Shown in pieces: positions 1 to 8,392 of a DNA stretch of 64,000 nt; within the stretch, counting starts at the first letter, position 1; each line of letters begins with the position of its first letter. Made by a program: the position numbers and the translations under genes. Source of the stretch: Marimicrobium sp913061115 (GTDB lineage Bacteria; Pseudomonadota; Gammaproteobacteria; Pseudomonadales; Halieaceae); assembly GCF_047729875.1 (NCBI RefSeq), contig NZ_CP159826.1, positions 2,294,001 to 2,358,000 on the forward strand, given 5' to 3'. The notes under the pieces are model-generated. The model ran no database searches and was not told where the DNA came from. It saw only the letters and a list, made by a program, of their open reading frames with translations.

Positions 1-1
1 C

Positions 2-553
2 GTGCTCACAAGTATTTTTTCGTCTCCAGAGTGCGGTCGTGAGCAAGAGGACTGTGGGCCAGAAGGTGCGGAACTCAGCGATACTGACTTACAGGATCTC
101 ACAAAGTATATTTCCCTCCTGGGGGTAAGAGCTCGACGTGATCTCAAGAATGCGACCGCCCTTCAAGGCGAGGATCTCTTTGAGGAAATAGGTTGTGCCG
201 ATTGCCATGTCACAACATTCTCCACTTCGGACAAGGCCTCATTCGCCGAGCTTCGCGGGCAAACAATCCACCCTTATACAGATCTCCTCCTGCACGACAT
301 GGGACCTGGATTGGCTGACACTCTTCCTGAGGGTGACGCTACGGGAGCCGAATGGCGCACTGCGCCCCTGTGGAACGTCGGACTCACCGCAGACGTCAAC
401 GCGGGCGAGGCCTATTTACATGATGGCAGGGCACGTACTCTAGAAGAGGCCATTCGTTGGCACGGCGGAGAGGGAGAGAACTCGAGGACCGCTTACGAAG
501 AGCTCGCCGCGGGTGATCAGCAGGCGCTCGTCGCTTTTTTGAAGTCGCTCTAG
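2..553 (+). CDS. Di-heme oxidoreductase (DUF1111 / CcpA-like), 5' end outside window
   Basis: This is the C-terminal part of a periplasmic c-type cytochrome of the DUF1111 'thiol oxidoreductase' group, related to di-heme cytochrome c peroxidases. A heme c attachment motif, CADCH, lies at residues 65-69 of the visible 183. It is followed by the conserved tail that includes RTAPLWNVG and YLHDGRA, typical of the second heme domain of this family. The family is normally 400 residues or more with two heme motifs, so the first heme domain and signal peptide should lie upstream of base 1. The GTG at base 2 is probably an internal codon. The stop is at 551-553. The substrate is unknown. Family members often sit beside imelysin-type iron-uptake genes, but nothing visible here tests that. 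Confidence 0.8.
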   Translation: MLTSIFSSPECGREQEDCGPEGAELSDTDLQDLTKYISLLGVRARRDLKNATALQGEDLFEEIGCADCHVTTFSTSDKASFAELRGQTIHPYTDLLLHDMGPGLADTLPEGDATGAEWRTAPLWNVGLTADVNAGEAYLHDGRARTLEEAIRWHGGEGENSRTAYEELAAGDQQALVAFLKSL

Positions 554-801
554 GCGCTCATCATGTTCCAGGAGCTTAGGAGCAGATTCCGCTACGTTTA
601 GCGGCGACTTAAAATATTCTAATTGTAAAGTGATGGAGTTCACCACGCGCGTGACCCGCATTATCTTGCCTTTTGCCACCTATATAGTAGGGGTTGCAAG
701 GTCATGTCTTAACCTGGCAGTACACTTACGTTCACTCGACAAGCGGGAAAATAGTATGGATAAATCAGATAACCACGGCTCAACATCGAGGGTTGATTGC
801 G

Positions 802-942
802 ATGTCGGCTGAATCCACCACCATAGCGGTGGTCGGCGGCGGCATGGCTGCGCTGATATTGGTGCAGCAGTTGCGCGAGCAATTGGCAGACAACACGCGT
901 GCACTTCAGTTATTGGTCCACTCGCCCACTCGACCGACCTGA
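802..942 (+). pseudogene. Truncated FAD/NAD(P)-binding protein, N-terminal stub
   Basis: An ATG at 802 begins a 46-codon frame whose start (TTIAVVGGGMAALILVQQL) is a textbook Rossmann dinucleotide-binding strand-loop-helix with GxGxxA spacing. It then runs into unrelated sequence and stops at 940-942. Real members of this class (for example the NAD_binding_9 family) are several hundred residues long, so only the first ~40 codons survive. A short frame at 756-812 overlaps its start. The IS3 stub about 220 bp downstream suggests a transposition-linked deletion, which is inference. Confidence 0.5.
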
Positions 943-1290
943 TCCAGAGCGGGTGGCCAAGGCTAACGGATTCTCACTATGCGAAAGCTTCTTCCTTAAA
1001 TTCTCATGGATACTGTGTGTAAGTGCGTTTCTCTGTCATAAACACCCCAATAAGTGGCGTAATTATTGTATCTTATTGAAGTGTCCGGTAACTTTGAACA
1101 GTAGCACAGCTCGGCTATAAATATTACCACTTTGAGCCCATCCTACTCCATCCACCCCCCTCATAAAATGGCTCTGACTATCTGTTCTTCGGTGTAACGT
1201 TTCTTCATGGTGAAATCTTCATTGTGCTGGTTTGGAGATCTCATCGTTGTCATGCTTCTACTCGTGGGGAAAAGGTCAGGGTGAGGTTCA
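943..1290. other. Gene-poor stretch with insertion-sequence debris
   Basis: No complete gene is visible. The only recognisable piece is the IS3-type OrfA beginning at 1161-1208 on the minus strand. The rest shows no clear promoter, RNA or terminator. It separates the truncated flavoprotein stub from the beta-helix gene and looks like a deletion scar. Confidence 0.5.
1161..1208 (-). mobile_element. IS3-family OrfA, N-terminal stub
   Basis: On the minus strand an ATG at 1208 encodes MKKRYTEEQIVRAIL and then stops. This is the near-invariant beginning of the OrfA (helix-turn-helix) protein of IS3-family elements such as the IS407 group. Full OrfA is about 85-100 residues and is followed by OrfB with the DDE domain, neither of which is present. 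The motif is short but very characteristic. No terminal inverted repeats could be confirmed. Confidence 0.6.
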
Positions 1291-2946
1291 CTATTCTTCC
1301 GCTGGAAGCCAGTTGTGGTGTAGCAGCGGGACCAAGTCAAGGTTGCATTGATTTTGCACGATTATATTGAGAATGTCGCTAAATACCAGCCCGGGAGTAA
1401 ATTGATCATTTGACTCAGGTTGATGGGCCTTTTTGTGCCGTCCCAGAGAGTGTTTTCCTTTCGCGGCGGTGTAAAAAAAATTACCAGAAATCAGCGGTGC
1501 GCTCCAAATGTTGCTGTCATAGATCACCTTGCTGGCAGTGGGATCGTTGTGTTGCAGGTACCTCAGTAAAAGACTGTTATTGCTGGATTCAGAAATGCTT
1601 ATGTTGTCAGAGAATAGCAAGCCACTTGATTGGCCGGCGATATCAATAACGGTCCCGCGGTTGCTCTTTCCCTGATAAATAACGTTACCTTTTACCCGCA
1701 CGTTTTGCGTATCGTTAAATACCAGTTGGTGTTTCACGCTTGAAAGTATGCAGTTATTGACCAATGAAATATCCTTTGACCGATTGACAATTAAGCCGGC
1801 ATAGCGACCATCGTCTACGCTCAGGTGGTTGTTAACCTGCACGTTTTCGACGCCGTGGCCCAGTACGATTCCCGAGTCGCCATTGCCGTAGGTTGTGTTA
1901 CCTGAAAGCGTAATGTCACGTCCTGAAGTGACATCTATGCCCTGCTCGCCACAGTCGGTGAGCAGGTTGTTTTCAATGCGAAACCCTGAGCCAATATCAT
2001 TTCCGGCACTGTCCTGGTGAAGCGTGATGCAATCGTTATTTGTGACCCCGGATATTCTGCATCCCCGTATTGCAGAGTCTGTTAATGGCGGGTTCTTACT
2101 CCCCCCGAATACAATGCCGTTGTTGGTCGCGTCGTTGATAAAACAATCTTGAATGATGATGTTATTCCCACTTCGTACGCTAATGGCATTTTTTCCCGCG
2201 TGTTCCACAGCCACGTTGTCCAGCAGTATGTGGCTTACTCCGCCCGACAGTAATATTGCGGTATGGGCGGCATAGCGAAATTGTAAATCGCCGATTGTCA
2301 GGTGACTTTGACCTTTGATTCGGAGTAATGTGCCTGGTAGCACGGCTTCAATGTGCAGGTTTTGTATCGTTTCTTGGAGCAGTGGTCTGTAGTTTAGAAT
2401 TCTCTGATCTGCTGAGTAATGCCATTGTCCCGGCAGCAGGGCAGGGGCTGGCGTTCTTTCACGGCGCACCAATGCGTCAAGTCCAGAGGCTTTCCAGGAT
2501 TGCTGTGACCCAACCAGGAGCATGACGGGCTCTGCAGCGTCGTGCAGTGATAAAATCCCATCCTGGTTTTCAGTGCTCCACTGCATGGAGCCACCTGCGA
2601 GACGATCCGAGAAATCTCTCGCGCCCGTAATAATAGGTCTTTCGGTATTCGCCGAGCCGGTAATGGTAATAACAGCGTCGTGCTCTCCTGATGTCCTGAC
2701 TCTTATCTTATCTCGATAGGGTTGTGTTGGCCCATTAGGTATGACGACAAGAGAGTCTCCGGCTGTCAGCCTTGAAGCTGCAAGGCTAAAAGATTGCCAA
2801 GGGCTTCTATCATCGCCACTTGCCGCGTCGTTGCCCTTCACATTGTCGACATAATAGCTGGCGGCCATTGCAGCCTTGCTACCGCTGAATAAAAGAATCA
2901 ATGTGTAGAAAATTGCTGCTAGTTGAGCGCGATAAAGATGTCGCAT
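1291..2946 (-). CDS. Secreted right-handed parallel beta-helix protein
   Basis: A 551-residue protein with a signal peptide (about residues 1-28, ending AMAA before SYYVDN). From residue ~210 to ~480 it shows repeated short strands with N-rich turns of the GNxI/NNxI type ('IENNLLTDC', 'LSGNTTYGNG'), the signature of right-handed beta-helix (PbH1/NosD-like) proteins. Such folds include polysaccharide lyases, epimerases and hydrolases. The N-terminal YYVDNVKGNDAASGD is typical of DUF1565-like secreted carbohydrate-active proteins. I cannot assign a substrate or catalytic residues. It sits beside decayed glycan-biosynthesis genes and may be a remnant of the same locus that still has an open frame. 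The start ATG at 2946 begins a clean signal peptide. Confidence 0.7.
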   Translation of the reverse strand: MRHLYRAQLAAIFYTLILLFSGSKAAMAASYYVDNVKGNDAASGDDRSPWQSFSLAASRLTAGDSLVVIPNGPTQPYRDKIRVRTSGEHDAVITITGSANTERPIITGARDFSDRLAGGSMQWSTENQDGILSLHDAAEPVMLLVGSQQSWKASGLDALVRRERTPAPALLPGQWHYSADQRILNYRPLLQETIQNLHIEAVLPGTLLRIKGQSHLTIGDLQFRYAAHTAILLSGGVSHILLDNVAVEHAGKNAISVRSGNNIIIQDCFINDATNNGIVFGGSKNPPLTDSAIRGCRISGVTNNDCITLHQDSAGNDIGSGFRIENNLLTDCGEQGIDVTSGRDITLSGNTTYGNGDSGIVLGHGVENVQVNNHLSVDDGRYAGLIVNRSKDISLVNNCILSSVKHQLVFNDTQNVRVKGNVIYQGKSNRGTVIDIAGQSSGLLFSDNISISESSNNSLLLRYLQHNDPTASKVIYDSNIWSAPLISGNFFYTAAKGKHSLGRHKKAHQPESNDQFTPGLVFSDILNIIVQNQCNLDLVPLLHHNWLPAEE

Positions 2947-3019
2947 AGTAATATAGCCTCTCTTTTCGGGTTTGGGGGCGGTGGATGTATTACTCTTCGC
3001 TTACAGGCTGATCGCTTTG

Positions 3020-3220
3020 CTAAATTTGGTTGGCTTGCATAGATAATTTCAGGCTAATTTTCTTTCCAGAGCTTTCCCAGCCCCGGCCAGAAAAACAGGC
3101 GCCTTGTGTTGCTTCAGAAAATTTAATGTCGTTATGGTCTCCATTCCACTCCATGACTTTCACATTATGATTCTCATCAACAGCCACATCCCATCCAATA
3201 ATACTAGTAAATGGCACCAT
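3020..3220 (-). pseudogene. C-terminal fragment of a sugar-transfer-associated ATP-grasp protein
   Basis: The 66-residue frame reads IIGWDVAVDENHNVKVMEWN, followed by a short tail. IGWD...(E)xN is the metal/nucleotide-binding C-terminal strand of the 'sugar-transfer associated ATP-grasp' family found in capsule and exopolysaccharide clusters. Family members are about 300 residues, so roughly four fifths is missing. The fragment begins abruptly 17 bp from the start of the divergent methyltransferase pseudogene, which looks like a recombination junction. Family assignment rests on this one motif region. Confidence 0.55.
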
Positions 3221-3237
3221 TGGGGGGTTTCTAGGGA

Positions 3238-3809
3238 ATGAAAAAATATTTTGTGACAGCAGTCGCGCTGAAAGCCTTTTTCACGTAATAACGTAACACG
3301 TCTTGCCTACAGAAAGCTTGGCAATAGTATTGGTCAGAAGAGGAGAGAAAAACAGAACATTGATGCCTACGTAGAGAGAGGGGACTTGCTGGTAGAAACT
3401 GCCTGTCAATACGGGCTTTTGGATAGAGATACCACCGCCGCCGAATTAGGGACAGGCTGGATACATTGGTTTGGTTTGGTTTGGTTTGGTTTGGTTTGGT
3501 TTGGTTTGGTTTGGTTTGGTTTGTATTTCGCACTGCATTCCAGAAAGAATGTAAAACTGCATCTGTTTGACGTAGGGGATGACAGGCAATTGAACGCCCT
3601 GAAAAGCTCCTTTTCAGGCTTGGCCGGGCGCTGGAAAAACAATAGCGATACAGATCAGCAAAAGCTTCAAAAAATCGTCAATCTACTAAAAGTCGATTCT
3701 TTTGAAGATCTCGTTGATCAGCCCGATTATTCTCATACTGCGCGGGTCTGTGGACCGTTACACCCCGCAGATAGATGTTGTCCTCGCGGTATTCGCAAAA
3801 ACAAGTTAA
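3238..3809 (+). pseudogene. Frameshifted, truncated SAM methyltransferase-like gene
   Basis: An ATG at 3238 starts MKKYFVTAVALKAF. Removing one T from the run at about 3277-3281 joins this to a frame continuing SRNNVTRLAYRKLGN, then AELGTGWIHW (SAM-binding motif I) and LHLFDVGDDRQLNALK. After about 3740 the sense frame appears to shift again (GSVDRYTPQIDVVLAVF resembles the motif around the acidic D-V-V strand) and stops at 3807-3809, before the C-terminal half expected in this family. So there are two apparent frameshifts, a 3' truncation and an in-gene pentanucleotide repeat (separate entry). The first shift lies in a homopolymer, so an assembly error there cannot be excluded. The second shift and the truncation make real decay the likelier reading. 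Confidence 0.6.
3466..3520 (+). repeat. (TTGGT)11 pentanucleotide tandem repeat inside a methyltransferase gene
   Basis: Eleven perfect head-to-tail copies of TTGGT (55 bp) follow the codons for the SAM motif and translate as repeated FGLVW units. Two copies would give the continuous sequence IHWFGLYFALHS that this protein family needs. Eleven copies add 45 bp and so keep frame, and only copy numbers of 2, 5, 8, 11 and so on do. This is the arrangement of a slipped-strand contingency repeat. Because the host gene also carries frameshifts and a truncation, present function is doubtful. Confidence 0.95.
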
Positions 3810-3865
3810 CTTGGTAGTAGCTTTATTTCCATTACAGTTCATAGCGACTTAAAGGAGTTAAGTGG

Positions 3866-6358
3866 GTGGAACATGTGTATAAAGTCTCAGGGATTCAATG
3901 TGGCGCCTGCAAAGAAAAAATTGAAACGACTCTCAACGCTATAGAAGGGGTGGCCGATGCAAACGTTGAGTTATCCGACGGCACGACCACCCTTGAGATG
4001 ACCGCTCATGTCACACTGGAGGCACTGCAACAAGCGCTACTGGATGCTGATCCAAGCTACCGTATATATGTTCCTGGAAAAACTGGTGGGTGCCACGAAA
4101 ATACGAACTCTAAGCTTATGGTCAACGGGAGCGGTATTTATTACTGTCCAATGCACTGCGAAGGTGAAAAGACCTATACACAACCAAACAGCTGCCCCAT
4201 CTGCGGTATGGATTTGCTGGAGCAGCCCAGCCTGTTGCCCAGTGCCCTATACACCTGCCCCATGCACCCAGAGGTTATTGAAGACAAACCCGGTGACTGC
4301 CGCATTTGCGACATGGGCTTAGTAGCCAGAGAACCCGATGAAGGTGCGGAACAAAAAGCGTACAGGGATCTGCTGCAAAAGCTGAAGATAGCCGCAGCCT
4401 TTTCGTCGCCGGTATTTATTATCGCCATGGGTGAAATGATCCCAGGAAATCCCCTGCCCGACCTGATGAAACTAAAGTATTGGGACTGGTTGCAATTTCT
4501 GCTCACCCTACCGGTAGTCTTTTATGCCTGCCGCATGTTTTTCCAGCGTGCCTGGCAATCCATCATCAGTATGAACCTGAATATGTTTACCCTGATCGGC
4601 ATCGGTACCGGTGTAGCCTTTGCCTTTAGTGTGTTCGGGCTATTATATCCAGGCGTTTTCCCCGAAGAATTTAAAACCGACACGGGCAGCGTACACCTCT
4701 ACTTCGAAGCCACCGCAGTTATCCTGACGCTGGCGTTACTGGGCCAACTACTCGAGGCCAGAGCCCATAGCCAGACCAGCGGCGCGATAAAAGCCTTGCT
4801 GAACCTGACCCCCTCTGAGACCACGCTGGTCGAAAATGGCATCGATCGAGTGATTTCCATCCACGACGTGAACGCCGGGAATCAATTGCGAGTAAAACCC
4901 GGCGCCAAAATACCGGTCGATGGAAAAATCACGGAGGGTGGCAGTAGCGTGGATGAGTCGATGATCACTGGCGAGCCGATACCGGTCGATAAAGCAGCGG
5001 GCGACACCGTCACTTCCGGCACCATCAATGGCCCCAGATCCTTTGTAATGCTGGCTGAAAAGGTTGGCGCCGATACCCTGCTCTCCCAAATCATCCAGAT
5101 GGTCAACGACGCAAGCCGCTCGCGCGCACCGATTCAAAAACTGGCGGACAGCATCGCCAAGTATTTTGTTCCCGCGGTGATCGGGATTTCCCTGATCACA
5201 TTTATCGTCTGGGCTATTTATGGCCCAGAGCCTGCCCTGGTGTACGGCTTTGTGAATGCGATTGCGGTGCTGATTATTTCCTGCCCGTGCGCCCTGGGTC
5301 TAGCTACACCGATGTCGGTGATGGTGGGTGTAGGCAAAGGAGCGCAGTCAGGGATTCTCATTAAAAATGCGGAAGCCTTGCAGACTCTGCAAAAAATCGA
5401 CGTTCTAATCACGGACAAGACCGGCACGATTACTGAGGGTAAACCCTCGGTAAACCAGGTCTATTCGCAATACGAAGGAGAGGAAGATACCCTGCTGGAA
5501 ATGGCCGCCTCCCTCAGTCAACACAGCGAGCACCCACTGTCAGGGGCAATAGTGCAATACGCAAAAGACCAGCAGGCGAATCTACCTGAATCCAGTCGCT
5601 TTGAGGCCCTCCCGGGCAAAGGGATTCTCGGCCTAATCGACAATCACCAGGTGGCTATGGGAAACCCTAGATTGTTCGAACAACTGGCTATCGTCATCGA
5701 ATCCGAACTGAAATCTAGAGTCGAACAGCAACAGAGACTGGGACATACCGTCTCCTATATTGCCATAGATGGTTCGTGTAGAGGGTTTATCGCTATCTTC
5801 GATGCCATTAAGACGAGTAGTCCTCAGGCCATTGCTGCGCTGATGACTAAAGGTATTCAGGTCATCATGATGACTGGCGACAATGCCAATACTGCAGCAA
5901 CGGTGGCCAACGAACTAGGGCTAAGTAACTTCGAAGCCGAGTGCCTGCCCGAAAACAAACTGAATAGAGTGAAAAATTTACAAGCCGAGGGCAAAATCGT
6001 AGCGATGACCGGCGACGGTATCAATGATTCCCCAGCACTGGCGCAGGCCGACATCGGCATCGCTATGGGCACCGGCACCGATGTAGCGATGGAGAGTGCC
6101 GAAATCACCTTAGTTAGCGGTGATCTATCAGGCATTCTCAAAGCGGTACAACTCAGTCATGCAGTAATGACTAATATCCGGCAGAATTTGTTCTTTGCCT
6201 TTATTTATAACGCACTAGGAGTGCCTATAGCGGCCGGGATATTATTTCCGACCTTTGGCATTTTGCTGTCCCCGATGACTGCAGCAGTAGCGATGAGTTT
6301 AAGCTCGGTGTCCGTCATCAGTAACTCGTTACGCCTACGCAAACTAAAACTCGCGTAA
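3866..6358 (+). CDS. copA: Copper-exporting P1B-type ATPase
   Basis: An 830-residue inner-membrane ATPase that exports Cu(I) from the cytoplasm. In order it shows an N-terminal heavy-metal-associated domain with C12-G-A-C15, two consecutive heavy-metal-binding zinc-ribbon-like segments (YYCPMHCEG...CPICGMD and YTCPMHPEV...CRICDMG), membrane helices, the TGE actuator loop near residue 368, and the transmembrane metal site C473-P-C475. The phosphorylation motif DKTGT starts at D517 and GDGIND is at 716-721. The GTG start is supported by AAAGGAG about 8 bp upstream. It stands alone between decayed glycan genes, with no visible CueR-type spacer, chaperone or multicopper oxidase nearby. The isolated position suggests acquisition by transfer, which is inference. 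Copper over other metals is called from the CPC motif. Confidence 0.93.
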   Translation: MEHVYKVSGIQCGACKEKIETTLNAIEGVADANVELSDGTTTLEMTAHVTLEALQQALLDADPSYRIYVPGKTGGCHENTNSKLMVNGSGIYYCPMHCEGEKTYTQPNSCPICGMDLLEQPSLLPSALYTCPMHPEVIEDKPGDCRICDMGLVAREPDEGAEQKAYRDLLQKLKIAAAFSSPVFIIAMGEMIPGNPLPDLMKLKYWDWLQFLLTLPVVFYACRMFFQRAWQSIISMNLNMFTLIGIGTGVAFAFSVFGLLYPGVFPEEFKTDTGSVHLYFEATAVILTLALLGQLLEARAHSQTSGAIKALLNLTPSETTLVENGIDRVISIHDVNAGNQLRVKPGAKIPVDGKITEGGSSVDESMITGEPIPVDKAAGDTVTSGTINGPRSFVMLAEKVGADTLLSQIIQMVNDASRSRAPIQKLADSIAKYFVPAVIGISLITFIVWAIYGPEPALVYGFVNAIAVLIISCPCALGLATPMSVMVGVGKGAQSGILIKNAEALQTLQKIDVLITDKTGTITEGKPSVNQVYSQYEGEEDTLLEMAASLSQHSEHPLSGAIVQYAKDQQANLPESSRFEALPGKGILGLIDNHQVAMGNPRLFEQLAIVIESELKSRVEQQQRLGHTVSYIAIDGSCRGFIAIFDAIKTSSPQAIAALMTKGIQVIMMTGDNANTAATVANELGLSNFEAECLPENKLNRVKNLQAEGKIVAMTGDGINDSPALAQADIGIAMGTGTDVAMESAEITLVSGDLSGILKAVQLSHAVMTNIRQNLFFAFIYNALGVPIAAGILFPTFGILLSPMTAAVAMSLSSVSVISNSLRLRKLKLA

Positions 6359-7055
6359 ACTATATGCGCGCTAATATTTGTCCGCGTGATTTTGACGTGT
6401 TGTTGGCGGTTTGCTAATTCACCGACAGCCCTTGCTGCTGTCAGCCCACAGCCTATAATTACAGCGTTGCCATCTCAAGACGAATAAAGGCATCTCTTCA
6501 GCTCAGTTAGCGGGATCAGTGAGGCAGACCGACTAGCCTTGATATTTTTAGGCGCGGTAACTCGTATTGATGAGGCTATTTTTTCACGATAGCCCTTTTA
6601 TTTGTCCTATACTTTTAGGACTTATCTATTATAAGGATATAGAAACTTCTCTGATTGATAAGGATTTTTATAGAATTTAGGTACAGATCGTATTTTTTCG
6701 GGCCGAGATTGGTCAAAACCGGGTGGGGCCCTTGAGGAAAAGAAGCGCCACTCTAGACGTGTAGCCGAAGCCGTTAGTGGTGCAATCTACCCCCTGGATT
6801 CGAGAATACTGCCTGGGAGTTTACCACGGAAAATTCAGATCATCGCTAGCAACACGTTGACTGATCAGCTGATCCAGATCTTCCAGCTCGTTCTTGGTCG
6901 TGGCTTTGACACACTGATACCGTGGGGCTCCACTGGGGCGATAAGACCCCTTCCCAAATATCCAAAATTAGCCAGCACTCGGACGGTCGCATGCGTCACT
7001 TAATCGACATAACCACTGCCTAATTTACACCCAGGTTTTTATCACAAGGGAGGCT
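6359..7055. other. Gene-poor region after copA
   Basis: No intact gene. A terminator-like hairpin lies at 6574-6600. On the minus strand around 6840-7000 a short stretch translates to coding-like sequence (KATTKNELEDLDQLISQR) preceded by SGAPRYQC, vaguely like the zinc-ribbon start of some transposases. It is interrupted by stops and I do not assign it. A strong ribosome-binding sequence, AAGGGAGG, at 7045-7052 belongs to the sulfotransferase stub that follows. Confidence 0.4.
6574..6600 (+). terminator. Hairpin with T-rich tail downstream of copA
   Basis: GGCTAT (6574-6579) pairs with ATAGCC (6589-6594) across a 9-base loop and is followed by CTTTT. This fits a weak intrinsic terminator. 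It lies 216 bp beyond the copA stop, so its link to copA is uncertain. Confidence 0.4.
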
Positions 7056-7245
7056 ATGATATCCTCAAGAGATAGATCAACGCACAAAAAGTGAATTCGA
7101 GAACCATGGTTGGAGCGCAATTCAGAAAGTGAAAAAATATGATCCAGAAAAACCGCTGATTGTAATCCATATACCGAAAACGGTTGGCACCTCAATAGCC
7201 GCGCTACTTGGACTAAATTTCATTTGGCTGGATCCAATACAATAA
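7056..7245 (+). pseudogene. Sulfotransferase, N-terminal stub with early frameshift
   Basis: A good ribosome-binding site (AAGGGAGG) precedes the ATG at 7056, but that frame stops after 12 codons. The +1 frame from 7060 is open to the stop at 7243-7245 and contains KPLIVIHIPKTVGTSIAALL. HIPKTxGTS is the 5'-phosphosulfate-binding loop that opens carbohydrate sulfotransferases (Sulfotransfer_2-like). The remaining ~200 residues, including the 3'-phosphate loop, are missing. This is the dead first gene of the glycan block that continues at 7271. Confidence 0.6.
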
Positions 7246-7270
7246 TGACTCTGTAATCGCGGGTAGCAAT

Positions 7271-8386
7271 TTGACTGACGTATCCATCATTACCCCCTGC
7301 TTCAATGAAATTGGCAATGTTGCCCAATTACTTGATCAACTCTCTAGAAGCCTTGATGGCGCCCATTTAGATTGGGAGGTCATATTCGTTGATGATGACT
7401 CTCCCGATGGCACAGCTGCTGAAATACGTGGTCACGCAGAGCATAACCACAGAATTAGATGCATTCAGCGTAAAACTGAGCGGGGTTTGGCTTCGGCAGT
7501 GATTTGGGGGCTTCAAGCAGCACATGGGAATGTCTGTGTTGTGATGGATGCCGATTTGCAGCACGACACCTCAATAATTCCGGACATGGTTCAGGCGATT
7601 CACGATGGCTGCGATATTGCGATTGGCGTGAGGTTTGACAGTCACAATAGTACGGATAACTTAGAGGGGCTGTCTTCAGCTTGGAGAAATCGACTTTCAA
7701 GGTATGGAAATCGAGCGCTCAATTGGGTATTAGGGCGCCAGCTATATGACCCTCTTTCTGGGTTTTTTGCCGTCAGCAGAGATATGGCTAGCTCCAGTCT
7801 GGCGCGACTAAGTGGCGAGGGGTTTAAGATCCTTTTTGATCTGCTTTACCACAATCGAAATAGCAAGGTGGCCCAGATACAGTTTCACTTCGGTCAGAGA
7901 ACCTATGGTGAGTCAAAGTTAGAGCCTCTTGTGATCTGGCACCTGTATTGCGATCTTGCTTCAAAGGTTTTGCGTTATGTAGTTCCGGCAAGATTTATCG
8001 GTTTTGTTACAGTAGGGACATTTGGCGCCGCCATACATTTTTCAACACTATATTTTCTACTCTTTTTCGGATTCGATTTCTGGGCATCTCAGCTGGGTGC
8101 CACTTTGACAGCAATGGTAAACAACTTTTTGATCAACAACGTATTGACCTACTCGGATCGGCGGCTTTTAGGTAAGGACCTTCTTGTAGGCATGGCTTAT
8201 TACGGAGCAGCTTCCGCGATTGGAATTTTTGCAAATGTTGGTGTGGCGTCCTATGTCTTTACAATTCAGGGCGGCTCTACAATTATTTCCAGTCTCTCGG
8301 GTGTACTTGTAGACCTGATCTGGCGATACAGTGTTGCAAATAGAGTTATCTGGAATCGACGTTCCGGTAGAAGCCAAGGCGGATAG
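7271..8386 (+). CDS. Glycosyltransferase family 2 with C-terminal GtrA-like membrane domain
   Basis: A 371-residue membrane-bound polyprenyl-phosphate sugar transferase of the DPM1/GtrB type. Residues 1-230 form a GT-A fold with VDDDSPDGTA near the nucleotide-binding site and the DxD-like DADLQHD metal motif. Residues ~240-365 carry four hydrophobic helices of the GtrA/DPMS family, which is thought to flip or handle polyprenyl-linked sugars. GT2-GtrA fusions typically load mannose or glucose onto undecaprenyl/dolichyl phosphate. The start is a TTG at 7271, the only initiator in frame after upstream stops, with a weak ribosome-binding site, so the exact start is uncertain. It is followed after 6 bp by a methyltransferase, implying one transcript. 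Confidence 0.82.
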   Translation: MTDVSIITPCFNEIGNVAQLLDQLSRSLDGAHLDWEVIFVDDDSPDGTAAEIRGHAEHNHRIRCIQRKTERGLASAVIWGLQAAHGNVCVVMDADLQHDTSIIPDMVQAIHDGCDIAIGVRFDSHNSTDNLEGLSSAWRNRLSRYGNRALNWVLGRQLYDPLSGFFAVSRDMASSSLARLSGEGFKILFDLLYHNRNSKVAQIQFHFGQRTYGESKLEPLVIWHLYCDLASKVLRYVVPARFIGFVTVGTFGAAIHFSTLYFLLFFGFDFWASQLGATLTAMVNNFLINNVLTYSDRRLLGKDLLVGMAYYGAASAIGIFANVGVASYVFTIQGGSTIISSLSGVLVDLIWRYSVANRVIWNRRSGRSQGG

Positions 8387-8392
8387 CCACCA

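Noticed and set aside
3466..3520. CRISPR-like repeat
   Set aside because: Units are contiguous 5-bp repeats without spacers.
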